Shown piece after piece: positions 16,722-25,259 of a stretch of 64,000 nucleotides of DNA. The translations under genes and the position numbers were made by a program. The notes beneath the pieces were generated by a model, which saw only the letters and a list, made by a program, of their open reading frames with translations, was not told where the DNA came from and searched no databases. The DNA lies in the NCBI GenBank assembly GCA_963749905.1, contig CAVVOF010000003.1, positions 868,001 to 932,000 of the forward strand, read 5' to 3'. Every line of letters begins with the position of its first letter. Position 1 is the stretch's first letter. The DNA comes from UBA10649 sp963749905 (GTDB lineage Bacteria; Actinomycetota; Actinomycetes; S36-B12).

Positions 16722-17234
16722 CTAGTCAAGGAGATCACGGGGCGTGGGCAGAGCCCGGCGCGGCACGCCGTCGCCTAGGACGTACGTCCGCAGCAGGAAG
16801 TTCCAGTGACAGCGCTGGCAGACCTCAACGACGTACACGGAGAAGGCCCCGAACCGGTGCGACATGCTGCCCAGCTCGTCCGTCTGGCGGATCCGTCCGG
16901 AGTACGGCCCGAGCTCGTCGCCGTACACGTAGGTGACCGTGACCAGGCCCTCGTCACGGCAGGCCGGGCAGGGCTGGCCGGCCGGCTCGCCGTGAAACTT
17001 GGCGGCCTTGAGGAGATACGGGTCGGCGTCGCACAGGTCGGAGTCGAGGGCACCGCCGTGGAAGAGGCGGTGGATGGCGGCCTGGCGCTGGAGGGCGTGA
17101 TCCACGATCCGGCGCGGTCGCTCGGGGTTGGCGACGTCCTCGGGCTCGGCCTCGAGCGGGGACCGGCGCGGGGCGCGCGAGGGTACGCCGCGGGCGATCG
17201 TCCCGCGGATCGCCGACTTCCGAGGCGCCGCCAT
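16722..17234 (-). CDS. DUF5318 family protein
   Basis: 170 residues. A basic, poorly conserved N-terminal third precedes a core with two Cys pairs, PCPACRDE and CQRCHW, which may bind zinc. It corresponds to the conserved gene upstream of ponA in other actinobacteria (Rv0049 region). The ATG at 17234 is chosen because the frame upstream runs through the repeat element. Divergent from padR. Function unknown. Confidence 0.85.
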   Translation of the reverse strand: MAAPRKSAIRGTIARGVPSRAPRRSPLEAEPEDVANPERPRRIVDHALQRQAAIHRLFHGGALDSDLCDADPYLLKAAKFHGEPAGQPCPACRDEGLVTVTYVYGDELGPYSGRIRQTDELGSMSHRFGAFSVYVVEVCQRCHWNFLLRTYVLGDGVPRRALPTPRDLLD

Positions 17235-17286
17235 GGTCCGGTGAGTGTAAGTCGGAACTCCGACCCTCGCTGGCAGCCGAGTTGCG

Positions 17287-17309
17287 CGATATATCAAGTC
17301 GATATATCG
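17287..17309. promoter_or_regulatory. Inverted repeat, probable PadR operator
   Basis: CGATATATC-AAGTC-GATATATCG, 9-base arms with a 5-base spacer, strikingly AT-rich against its surroundings. It lies between the divergent DUF5318 and padR genes, as expected for an autoregulated PadR repressor. Its last base is the first base of the adjacent long palindrome. Confidence 0.65.
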
Positions 17310-17370
17310 TCTGTCTTGAGGTTGGTGGTCGCAGAACCGCCATTTTCCGACCACCAACCTCAAGACAGAC
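17309..17370. repeat. 62-bp near-palindrome, copy 2 of a dispersed element
   Basis: The arms match those at 1624-1685 exactly for 23 bases, and the total core length is the same (62), but the centre differs (GCAGAACCGCCATTTTCC). It abuts the PadR operator and ends 15 bases before the padR GTG, upstream of a gene. This argues against a simple terminator role and for a mobile or REP-like element. Confidence 0.75.
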
Positions 17371-17385
17371 GAGGAAGGAGGGGCT

Positions 17386-17952
17386 GTGGCCAAGCGACAT
17401 GACGTACTCGAGTTCGCCGTTCTCGGGGTGCTCAGTGGCGGACCCATGCACGGCTACGAGCTGCGCAAGCAGCTGGCCGACGTGCTCGGCGCCTTCCGCG
17501 CGCTGTCCTACGGCTCGCTCTACCCGTGCCTGCGCCGCCTGCAGGGCAAGGGCCTGATCGAGGAGATCAGCGTCACGCCCGCGGAGGAGACCACGGCACC
17601 GCCGCTGTCCGGCCGCCGGGCCCGCGTCGTCTACGCCATCACGGCAGACGGCAAGGAGGAGTTCGGCGACTGGGCCAACCAGCCCGGCCCGGAGGCCTGG
17701 GAGGACGAGGGCTTCGCCGCCCACCTGGCCTTCTTCGGCCGCACTGAGTCCAAGGTCCGGCTGCGGATCCTCGAGGGCCGACGGTCCCGGCTGGAGGAGC
17801 GTCTCGACACCCTCCGCGAGTCGCTGGCCCGCAGCCGCGAGCGCCGCGACGCCTACACCCTGCGCCTGCAGGAGCACGGACTCGACGGCGTCGAACGCGA
17901 GGTCCGCTGGCTCACCGAACTGATCGACCTGGAGCGCGCGAGCAGCGACTAG
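17386..17952 (+). CDS. PadR-family transcriptional regulator
   Basis: 188 residues. The N-terminal winged helix reads VLSGGPMHGYELRKQL, then SYGSLYPCLRRLQGKGLIEE; the C-terminal ~80 residues are helical and of the Vir type, used for dimerisation. The GTG has a GAGGAAGGAGGGG site immediately after the palindromic repeat. It is followed by ino1 after 69 bases; the same PadR-ino1 pair occurs in mycobacteria and Streptomyces, so it may control inositol phosphate synthesis. The upstream AT-rich inverted repeat is its likely operator. Confidence 0.92.
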   Translation: MAKRHDVLEFAVLGVLSGGPMHGYELRKQLADVLGAFRALSYGSLYPCLRRLQGKGLIEEISVTPAEETTAPPLSGRRARVVYAITADGKEEFGDWANQPGPEAWEDEGFAAHLAFFGRTESKVRLRILEGRRSRLEERLDTLRESLARSRERRDAYTLRLQEHGLDGVEREVRWLTELIDLERASSD

Positions 17953-18021
17953 CCGTCCGCCGCCCCACCACCGTCCACCAACCATCACCGCATACGCACA
18001 CATCATCACCAGGGAGAAGTC

Positions 18022-19104
18022 ATGGGTTCGATTCGAGTAGCCCTCGTCGGCGTCGGCAACTGTGCCTCGTCGCTCGTGCAGGGCGTGGAGTACTACAAGA
18101 ACGCCAACCCGGGTGACTTCGTCCCCGGTCTGATGCACGTCCAGTTCGGCGAGTACCACGTGCGCGACGTGCAGTTCGTGGCCGCGTTCGACGTCGACGG
18201 CAAGAAGGTCGGCCTCGACCTCGCCGACGCGATCGGCGCCTCCGAGAACAACACCCTGAAGTTCGCCGAGGTCCCGCCGACCGGTGTCACCGTGCAGCGC
18301 GGCCACACCCACGACGGACTCGGCAAGTACTACCGCGAGATGGTCAGCGAGTCCGACGCGGAGCCGGTCGACGTCGTCCAGGCGCTCAAGGACGCCAAGG
18401 TCGACGTCCTCGTCTGCTACCTGCCCGTCGGTTCCGAGGACGCGGCCAAGTTCTACGCCCAGTGCGCCATCGACGCCGGCTGCGGCTTCGTCAACGCCCT
18501 GCCGGTCTTCATCGCGGGCACGCCCGAGTGGGCCAAGAAGTTCGAGGACGCCGGCCTGCCGATCGTCGGCGACGACATCAAGAGCCAGGTGGGCGCGACC
18601 ATCACGCACCGCGTCATGGCCAAGCTGTTCGAGGACCGCGGTGTGATCCTCGACCGCACGTACCAGTTGAACGTCGGCGGCAACATGGACTTCATGAACA
18701 TGCTCGAGCGGGATCGCCTCGAGTCCAAGAAGATCTCCAAGACGCAGGCGGTCACCTCGCAGGTTTCGTCGCACGACATGGGCGCCCGCAACGTGCACAT
18801 CGGCCCGAGCGACTACGTGGCCTGGCTCGACGACCGCAAGTGGGCGTTCGTCCGGCTCGAGGGCCGCGCCTTCGGCGACGCGCCGCTGAACCTCGAGTAC
18901 AAGCTCGAGGTGTGGGACTCGCCGAACAGCGCCGGCGTGATCATCGACGCGGTCCGCGCGGCGAAGATCGCCATGGACCGCGGCATCGGCGGCCCGATCC
19001 TGTCCGCGTCCAGCTACTTCATGAAGTCGCCGCCGGTGCAGTACTCCGACAGCGAGGCGCGTCAGGCCGTCGAGGACTTCATCGCCGGCACCATCGAGCG
19101 CTAA
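18022..19104 (+). CDS. ino1: Inositol-1-phosphate synthase (myo-inositol-3-phosphate synthase)
   Basis: 360 residues of the short actinobacterial/archaeal type. NAD motif VALVGVGNCASSLVQG at the N-terminus; family core LNVGGNMDFMNMLERDR and SKKISKTQAV. It converts glucose 6-phosphate to inositol phosphate, the precursor of phosphatidylinositol, its mannosides and mycothiol. An AGGGAGAAG site precedes the ATG. A long hairpin 13 bases downstream probably ends the padR-ino1 transcript. Confidence 0.96.
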   Translation: MGSIRVALVGVGNCASSLVQGVEYYKNANPGDFVPGLMHVQFGEYHVRDVQFVAAFDVDGKKVGLDLADAIGASENNTLKFAEVPPTGVTVQRGHTHDGLGKYYREMVSESDAEPVDVVQALKDAKVDVLVCYLPVGSEDAAKFYAQCAIDAGCGFVNALPVFIAGTPEWAKKFEDAGLPIVGDDIKSQVGATITHRVMAKLFEDRGVILDRTYQLNVGGNMDFMNMLERDRLESKKISKTQAVTSQVSSHDMGARNVHIGPSDYVAWLDDRKWAFVRLEGRAFGDAPLNLEYKLEVWDSPNSAGVIIDAVRAAKIAMDRGIGGPILSASSYFMKSPPVQYSDSEARQAVEDFIAGTIER

Positions 19105-19116
19105 TCCCGTTCACCA

Positions 19117-19186
19117 TCTCCGCGAGTGTGCGGCGGTCGTCGTTCTCAGCCCCCTGAAAGCGACGTCCGCCGCACACTCGCGGAGA
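19117..19186 (+). terminator. 70-bp long hairpin after ino1
   Basis: 20-base perfect arms (TCTCCGCGAGTGTGCGGCGG and its complement) enclose a 30-base centre that is itself largely self-complementary, giving a nearly continuous 70-bp palindrome. It sits 12 bases after the ino1 stop. The total length equals that of the palindrome after dnaB, but the sequence differs. Confidence 0.75.
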
Positions 19187-19216
19187 CCGGGACCGTGGGG
19201 GATCGACGGCTCGCGG

Positions 19217-19222
19217 TAGCGT
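19217..19222 (+). promoter_or_regulatory. Putative -10 element (TAGCGT), leaderless start
   Basis: TAGCGT ends seven bases before the ATG of the MFS gene; no Shine-Dalgarno is visible. Confidence 0.4.
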
Positions 19223-19229
19223 CCCGCCC

Positions 19230-20543
19230 ATGGCGTCTCGCCCGGGTGTCGGAGCCCTCCGCGAGGTCCTCGCGGGGCGCGACTTCCGTCATCTCTTCGG
19301 TGTCCGCCTCGTCGCCCAGTTCGGCGACGGCCTGCTGCAGGCCGCGCTGGCCACCTTCGTCCTCTTCTCTCCGGAGCGACAGCCGGACGCCATCCGAGTG
19401 GCCGCCGCGTTCGCCATCCTGCTGCTCCCGTACTCGTTCATCGGCCCGTTCGCCGGCGTGCTCCTCGACCGCTGGCGTCGCCGCAACGTGCTCGTCCGCG
19501 CGAACCTGATCAAGGCCGCCTTCACCCTCCCCGTGCTCGCCCTCGTGGCCGTGGGCAACGACGGTCTCCTCCTCGGGGTGTCCGTCCTCATCGTGCTGGG
19601 CATCGGCCGGTTCGTCCTCGCCGGCCTGTCGGCCTCCCTGCCGCACGTCGTCGCCGGACGTGACCTGATCACCGCCAACGCCCTCACGCCGACGTCCGGC
19701 ACCATCGCCGCGGCCGTCGGCGGGGTGGCCGGGGTGGCCCTGCGCGGACTCGTCGGCGCGGACGATCGCGGCAGCCTGGTCGTGCTGGCCTGCGCGGGGC
19801 TGGCCTACGTCATCGCGGCCCTGATCGCGCTCGCCATCGGGGTCGACAAGCTCGGACCCGACGGGGAGAAGCCCGCGGACACCATCGCCGGCATCGCACG
19901 CGGACTGGTCGTCGGCGTCCAGCAACTGCGCACTCACGACCGGGCCGGCCGCGCCGTCGCCGTGGTCGGCGCGCATCGATTCGCCTTCGGCGTGCTCACG
20001 GCGGGTGGCCTGCTGCTCGTCAGGGTCACCTTCCAGCCCATGAGCGAGGCGAACGCCGCGCTCGGGCAGTTCGCCCTGCTCACGGCGGCGGCCGCGCTCG
20101 GGGCCCTGATCGGTGCGGTCGTCACGCCCGCGGCGAGCCGTCGGATGGGCGAGGTTCGCTGGTCGGTCCTCGCCCTGCTCCAGGCGGGCGTCCTCGGCGG
20201 CACGCTGGTGGCGATCGGGGCCGCGGTGCCCTCGTTCCCCGTGCTGCTCATGGGCGCGGTGAGCATCGGCTTCGCGGGCCAGTCGGTCAAGGTCTGCTCG
20301 GACACCCTGGTCCAGCGGCACATCCCGGACGACACCCTGGGCCGGGTCTTCTCCCTGTTCGACATGATCGTCAACGTCTGCCTGGTCGCGGGCATCGTGC
20401 TGATGGCGCTGGTCTCGCCCACAAGCGGACAGGTGCCGCTGCTCTACCTCGCCGTCGGCGCCGGTCTCGTCCTCACGGCGCTGTGGTATCGCCGTCGCGA
20501 CGGCCGTAGAGTTCCCGAGACATCAACCGGAGGTAGGTCATGA
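19230..20543 (+). CDS. MFS transporter
   Basis: 437 residues with about twelve membrane helices. It has the MFS loop motif GPFAGVLLDRWRRRNVLV between helices 2 and 3, and a second-half repeat. The start RDFRHLFGVRLVAQFGDG is common to drug-efflux-type MFS proteins in the ino1-pcnA interval of actinobacteria. Substrate unknown. It overlaps the next gene by four bases (ATGA). Confidence 0.88.
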   Translation: MASRPGVGALREVLAGRDFRHLFGVRLVAQFGDGLLQAALATFVLFSPERQPDAIRVAAAFAILLLPYSFIGPFAGVLLDRWRRRNVLVRANLIKAAFTLPVLALVAVGNDGLLLGVSVLIVLGIGRFVLAGLSASLPHVVAGRDLITANALTPTSGTIAAAVGGVAGVALRGLVGADDRGSLVVLACAGLAYVIAALIALAIGVDKLGPDGEKPADTIAGIARGLVVGVQQLRTHDRAGRAVAVVGAHRFAFGVLTAGGLLLVRVTFQPMSEANAALGQFALLTAAAALGALIGAVVTPAASRRMGEVRWSVLALLQAGVLGGTLVAIGAAVPSFPVLLMGAVSIGFAGQSVKVCSDTLVQRHIPDDTLGRVFSLFDMIVNVCLVAGIVLMALVSPTSGQVPLLYLAVGAGLVLTALWYRRRDGRRVPETSTGGRS

Positions 20544-21793
20544 CGGAGACCGCGGCAGTTGGCACGGCCAAGCGCTGGGGGGCGCGTTCGATCGTCTCCC
20601 TGATCCTGTTCGCCCTGGCCACGATCCTCGTCGTCCCGGCACTCGTGGGCCACTGGGGCCACCGCACCGTGATCGACGCTGATCGCTACATCGAGACCGT
20701 CGGGCCCCTGATCTACGAACCGGAGGTGCAGGCGGCCCTGGCCGAGGCGGCGACGAAGCAGGTCATCGAGCGCGTCGACACCGAGAACCAGGTCGACCAA
20801 CTGCTCGGCAGCCTCTTCCCGAACACGCCGATCACCGGCCAGCTCGCGGGACCCATCGCCGCGGGCATCAACAGCCTCATCGGCGAGCTCGTCGCCCGCT
20901 TCATCGCGTCCGAACAGTTCGCGCAGGCGTGGATCACCTTCAACCAGGCGGCCCAACGCGGCGTGGTCCTGATCCTGGAGGGCAAGGACGGCGGCCCGGT
21001 GTTCCTCCGCGGCGAGGACGTCATTCTCGACACCTCCGCCGCGCTGACCGCCATCCAGGCCTACCTCGTGGACAACGGCGTCACTGCTGCCGGGAACATC
21101 ACCATCCCGGAGAGCGACCGGGAGATCGTGCTCGCCACCACCCCGGCACTGGCCCAGATCCGGTTCATCTACTCGCTGACCAACCCGGTCCTCGAATGGT
21201 TCCTCCTCATCGTGGCCTTGCTATTCGGCATCGCCGTCCTGCTGGCCCGCCGCCGGGCGCGGATGGCAGTAGCGACGGGGATCGTCCTGCTGGTGTCCGG
21301 AGTGCTGCTGATCCTGGCCCTCGACGCCGGGCAGGCCACTTTCGAGAACGAGCTCGTCGGCACTCCGTGGGGACCGGCGGCCGAGATCTTCTGGACGACG
21401 CTGCTCGCCTACCTGGTGGGGGGCGTCCAGGCCATCGCCGCGCTGGGCGTGGTGGTGATCCTGGCTGGCTGGTTCGCGGGCACGACCACCTTGGCCGTGC
21501 GCGCCCGGGGAGAGGTGACCCGCGGACTCGCCCAACTCGGCGGCCGCCTCTCCGGCGATCGTCCGGGGGTGCTTCCGCGCCCGATGCTCGGCTGGGCACG
21601 CATCCTGATCTACGTCATCAGCGCGGCCATCCTGCTGTTCAGCAGCCTGCTGGCCGTCTCCACCGTGCTGTGGGTGTCCGCCCTCGCCGCCGGACTGGTC
21701 ACGCTCGCTCAGCTGCTGGCCGGGCCCGAGGACGCGGTCACGTCGGGAGCCGTCAGCTCGATGCCCGAGCCCGAGGCGGCGACGACGGAGTAG
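20540..21793 (+). CDS. Conserved actinobacterial membrane protein
   Basis: 417 residues, no function recognised. One N-terminal membrane helix, then a ~170-residue extracytoplasmic region (ADRYIETVGPLIYEPEVQ...), then four to five helices near residues 210-390 and an acidic cytoplasmic tail. Proteins with the pattern D-R-Y-V-x-T-V-x-P-L and this topology are common in actinobacteria. Co-translated with the MFS gene. Its last 85 bases overlap the convergent DUF2252 gene. Confidence 0.75.
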   Translation: MTETAAVGTAKRWGARSIVSLILFALATILVVPALVGHWGHRTVIDADRYIETVGPLIYEPEVQAALAEAATKQVIERVDTENQVDQLLGSLFPNTPITGQLAGPIAAGINSLIGELVARFIASEQFAQAWITFNQAAQRGVVLILEGKDGGPVFLRGEDVILDTSAALTAIQAYLVDNGVTAAGNITIPESDREIVLATTPALAQIRFIYSLTNPVLEWFLLIVALLFGIAVLLARRRARMAVATGIVLLVSGVLLILALDAGQATFENELVGTPWGPAAEIFWTTLLAYLVGGVQAIAALGVVVILAGWFAGTTTLAVRARGEVTRGLAQLGGRLSGDRPGVLPRPMLGWARILIYVISAAILLFSSLLAVSTVLWVSALAAGLVTLAQLLAGPEDAVTSGAVSSMPEPEAATTE

Positions 21794-23208
21794 TCCGTCG
21801 GCGTGCGCTCATCCGTCGTCGAGACGCGGCCATCCGCGATGGCTGCGTGGTAGCGGGCGAAGTCCATGTTCACCTGCTCGGTGTAGGCCAGGGCGAAGTC
21901 GCGGACCAGACCGTCGAACTTCGCGCTCGAGCCCAGGTAGCTGGAGATCGCCACTGCATCACCGGAGCGGGCGTGCGCACGCGCGAGCGTCCGTCCGCAC
22001 AGCAGGGCGAACCCCACCAGTTGCTGCGCGTCGAATCGAGTGGGATCGGGCGCGAACTTCATGTCACGTAGTTGGCGGACGTAGAAGTCGCGACCGTCCT
22101 TGCCCCTGATCCAGCCCAGGAAGACGTCGGAGGCCGCCTGCATGATGCGCTGCCCGACCACCACCCGCTCTCCCATGTTGGGGTAGATGGACGCACCCGC
22201 GTACGGCTCCAGCACGCTCGGCACCGCCTGCTTCACCTGCAGGACGAGGAGGTCGTCGGCGTCGCGGCCCTCCATGAGCGCCACGAATGCCAGCAGACCG
22301 ACACTGCCGACGCCCACGACCTTGTGGGCCAGGTCGATCAGGTGGTACCGGGACAGCAGCAGTGCCCGGTCACGCAACAGCGTGGCCCGATACTGCGCGA
22401 TCAGGTCCTCGACGCGGCCGCCCGGCGTCTCGTCCGGCGGGAAGGGCACCAGCAGCGGCGGCTCGTGCAGGAAGCGACGGTGGCCGTCGACCACCTCGGT
22501 CATCCGGGTCACGGCGGACCACGAGTCCCGGGTGCGGGCCTTGGCCACGCCGCGGTCGATCCTCTTGATCGACTGGTTGAAGCCCTCCTGCTTCGCCCAC
22601 TGCTTCATCACGTCGATGTCGATCCGGTCGTACCAGACGGCCAGGTCCGGCAGGGCCGCGTAGTCGGCCATCTTCGTCCGGTATGCGAGTCCTACCGACT
22701 CGGCTGCCTGCCGGATGACCTTCTCCTTGAGCCCGACGTCACGACCCGCGAGCACGAAGGACGTCGCGAGCCTGAGCACGTCCCACTCGAAGGGCCCGGG
22801 GGTGGTCTCGTCGAAGTCGTTGATGTCGAACACGAGGCTGCGGTCGGGGGCCGCGAACATCCCGAAGTTCGACAGGTGGGCATCCCCGCACAACTGCGTG
22901 ACCAGGCCGCTGTCCGGCCGCGCGGCGAGGTCGCCCGCCATGACGATCGCCGCCCCGCGGTAGAAGGTGAACGGGCTCACCGACATGCGGGCGTGCCGGA
23001 TGGGCACCAGCACCGGAACCCGAACCGTCTCCTGGCTCGCCAGCAGCGCAACTGGATCAGGGCGACCGGACGCCGACTCGTACGTGCCCAGGCTCAGTCG
23101 CGGAAGGCGCTTCCGCACTCCAAGGCCGGCCGCACGGCGCTCCGCCACGCTGCCGTCGCGAGCGGCGCCGGCCAGCGGGTCCGATCCAGGCTCCACGGTC
23201 ACGGGCAC
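21709..23208 (-). CDS. DUF2252 family protein
   Basis: About 499 residues. Family landmarks include RMSVSPFTFYRGAA, LCGDAHLSNFG, FDINDFDETTPGPFEWDVLR and a C-terminal GRTLARAHAR. The GDxHxxNF and DFD motifs resemble aminoglycoside-phosphotransferase/kinase-like folds, but no substrate is known. The start is uncertain: the frame is open into the CCA-transferase gene, and GTGs at 23208, 23202 or 23196 lie close to the expected N-terminus. The 3' end overlaps the convergent membrane protein by 85 bases, beyond the conserved region. Confidence 0.8.
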   Translation of the reverse strand: MPVTVEPGSDPLAGAARDGSVAERRAAGLGVRKRLPRLSLGTYESASGRPDPVALLASQETVRVPVLVPIRHARMSVSPFTFYRGAAIVMAGDLAARPDSGLVTQLCGDAHLSNFGMFAAPDRSLVFDINDFDETTPGPFEWDVLRLATSFVLAGRDVGLKEKVIRQAAESVGLAYRTKMADYAALPDLAVWYDRIDIDVMKQWAKQEGFNQSIKRIDRGVAKARTRDSWSAVTRMTEVVDGHRRFLHEPPLLVPFPPDETPGGRVEDLIAQYRATLLRDRALLLSRYHLIDLAHKVVGVGSVGLLAFVALMEGRDADDLLVLQVKQAVPSVLEPYAGASIYPNMGERVVVGQRIMQAASDVFLGWIRGKDGRDFYVRQLRDMKFAPDPTRFDAQQLVGFALLCGRTLARAHARSGDAVAISSYLGSSAKFDGLVRDFALAYTEQVNMDFARYHAAIADGRVSTTDERTPTDYSVVAASGSGIELTAPDVTASSGPASS

Positions 23209-23264
23209 ACCGTAGGTCCAAACGCCCGCCTCGTCGCGCCCACCTGCCGCTCGCTGCCGGGACG

Positions 23265-24728
23265 TCAGGTCCTCGGCCGGGCCGCCCACCAGGCGCGCAG
23301 TGCCTCCTCCGCGAGCTCGGGACTCATTGGCCCGCGGTCCAGGCGAAGGTCGAGGAGGAACTGGTAGGCCTCGCCGACCTGCGGGCCGGGCGGGATGTCC
23401 AGGATCCGCATGATCTCGCGACCGTCCAGGGTCGGCCGGATCGCGGCGAGCTCCTCCTCCGCCTCCAGCTCGGCGATGCGGCGCTCGAGCGAGTCGTACG
23501 ACCGCTGCAGCGCGAGGGCTCGCCGGCGGTTTCGCGTGGTGCTGTCGGCGCGGGTGAGCTTGTGCAGTCGCGTCAGCTGCGGACCGGCATCCCGCACGTA
23601 GCGGCGCACCGCCGAGTCGGTCCACTCGCCCGTCCCGTATCCGTGGAAGCGCAGGTGCAGCTCGACCAGCTTCGCGACATCGTCGGTCATCTCGTTCGAG
23701 AACCTCAATGCCTGCATGCGCTTCTTGACCATCCGGGCGCCCACCACCTCGTGGTGGTGGAAGGAGACCCCGCCGTCGGCCTCGAAGCGGCGGGTCCTCG
23801 GCTTGCCGATGTCGTGCAGCAGCGCAGCCAGCCGCAGCACCGGGTCCGGTCCGCTGGCCGGCTCGTGCACGTCCTCGAGCAGCATCGCCTGCTCGAGCAC
23901 CGTGAGGGTGTGCTCGTAGACGTCCTTGTGATGGTGGTGCTCATCCGCCTCGAGGCGGAGCAGGGGCAACTCCGGCAGCACGTGATCGGCCAGACCGGTG
24001 TCCACGAGCAGTGTCAGGCCGCGACGCGGATCCGCGGACATGACGATCTTCATCAACTCCACGCGGACTCGCTCGGGCGAGACGATCTCGATGCGGGCCG
24101 CCATGTCGGTCATCGCGACGACCACCTCGGGTGCCACCTCGAACCCGAGCTGCGCCGAGAAGCGCGCGGCGCGCAGCATGCGCAGCGGGTCGTCGCTGAA
24201 GGAGTCGGTGGCGGCCCCCGGGGTCCGGATCAGGCCGGCGGCGAGGTCGGTCAGGCCGCCGAACCGATCGACGAACGAGAGATCGGGCAGCCGGATGGCC
24301 ATCGCGTTGATGGTGAAGTCACGCCGCACCAGATCGCCCTCGAGCGACGTACCGAAGTCGACCTCGGGCTTGCGGGAGGTCGGGTCGTACTGCTCGGCGC
24401 GATACGTGGTGATCTCCACCTCGCGGCCCTGGACCCGGGCGCCGATGGTGCCGAACCGGATGCCGACGTCCCACGTCGTCTCCGCGAAGCCGTCCAGGAG
24501 CGCGAGCACCGTCTCAGGGTGCGCGTCCGTGGTGAAGTCAAGGTCACCGTCACCACCGGACAACCGCCCCAGCAGTGCATCGCGGACCGGGCCGCCGACC
24601 AGGGCAACCTGATGGCCCGCCTCGGCGAAGCGCTGGCCTACGGACGTCAGGATCCCCGACACCGGCGCCAGCTCGGCCGCGGCGCGACGCCGGGCGTCGT
24701 CCACGGGCAGCGGGGTGTCAGGGGTCAC
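23265..24728 (-). CDS. cca: CCA tRNA nucleotidyltransferase
   Basis: 487 residues from GTG. The class II nucleotidyltransferase head has LVGGPVRDALLGR and the metal-binding DGDLDFTTDA. RRDFTINAMAI and SDDPLRMLRAARF follow, then a C-terminal HD domain (LAALLHDIGKPRTRR). It adds or repairs the 3' CCA of tRNAs. Called pcnA in many actinobacteria. Divergent from the Nudix gene 45 bases away, a conserved arrangement. Confidence 0.95.
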   Translation of the reverse strand: MTPDTPLPVDDARRRAAAELAPVSGILTSVGQRFAEAGHQVALVGGPVRDALLGRLSGGDGDLDFTTDAHPETVLALLDGFAETTWDVGIRFGTIGARVQGREVEITTYRAEQYDPTSRKPEVDFGTSLEGDLVRRDFTINAMAIRLPDLSFVDRFGGLTDLAAGLIRTPGAATDSFSDDPLRMLRAARFSAQLGFEVAPEVVVAMTDMAARIEIVSPERVRVELMKIVMSADPRRGLTLLVDTGLADHVLPELPLLRLEADEHHHHKDVYEHTLTVLEQAMLLEDVHEPASGPDPVLRLAALLHDIGKPRTRRFEADGGVSFHHHEVVGARMVKKRMQALRFSNEMTDDVAKLVELHLRFHGYGTGEWTDSAVRRYVRDAGPQLTRLHKLTRADSTTRNRRRALALQRSYDSLERRIAELEAEEELAAIRPTLDGREIMRILDIPPGPQVGEAYQFLLDLRLDRGPMSPELAEEALRAWWAARPRT

Positions 24729-24761
24729 GGCACGAGAGCGTAGTTGCGACGGAGGCTGGCC

Positions 24762-24767
24762 TATCCT
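24762..24767 (+). promoter_or_regulatory. Putative -10 element (TATCCT), leaderless start
   Basis: TATCCT ends six bases before the Nudix ATG. The whole divergent spacer is only 45 bases, and no Shine-Dalgarno is seen. Confidence 0.4.
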
Positions 24768-24773
24768 GCCGGT

Positions 24774-25259
24774 ATGTCCGCGACCCGCCCGTCCCGCCAC
24801 CCGGGACGGCGGTTTCCGCGCGTCGAGGAGACCTCGGCTGGCGGTTTCGTCATAGATGACGCGCCGGGCGGTCTTCACGCCGCGCTGATCGCCAGGCGTG
24901 ACAGTCGAGGGCGACTGATCTGGTCCCTGCCCAAGGGCCATATCGAGGAGGGCGAGAGTCCCGAGGAGGCCGCGGTCCGCGAGGTGCTCGAGGAGACCGG
25001 GATCCATGGCAGCATCGTCGAGAGCCTGGGCACGATCGACTTCTGGTTCATGGCCGAGAACCGGCGGATCCACAAGACGGTGCACCACTACGTACTGACT
25101 GCGCTCGACCGGGAACTCTCCGACGACGACGTGGAGGTCTCCGAAGTGGCCTGGGTGCCGTTGGACGAGGTGGCCGATCGACTGCGCTACGCCGACGAAC
25201 GGCGCCTCGTCGCGCGCGTCCAGGAGATCGTTCGACGTACCGACGACGGCAGCGCGTGA
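24774..25259 (+). CDS. Nudix hydrolase (MutT4-like)
   Basis: 161 residues. A complete Nudix box: G-HIEEG-E-SPEEAAV-REVLEE-TG fits G-x5-E-x7-R-E-U-x-E-E-x-G. The preceding LIWSLPKGH is typical of the MutT4-like genes that sit between the CCA transferase and the DUF6049 membrane protein in actinobacteria. It hydrolyses a nucleoside-diphosphate-linked substrate; which one is unknown. The stop overlaps the next GTG (GTGA). Confidence 0.92.
   Translation: MSATRPSRHPGRRFPRVEETSAGGFVIDDAPGGLHAALIARRDSRGRLIWSLPKGHIEEGESPEEAAVREVLEETGIHGSIVESLGTIDFWFMAENRRIHKTVHHYVLTALDRELSDDDVEVSEVAWVPLDEVADRLRYADERRLVARVQEIVRRTDDGSA

Noticed and set aside
14346..16778. 810-residue open frame on the plus strand
   Set aside because: Antisense shadow of ponA; composition rich in Arg, Gly and Ala without motifs.
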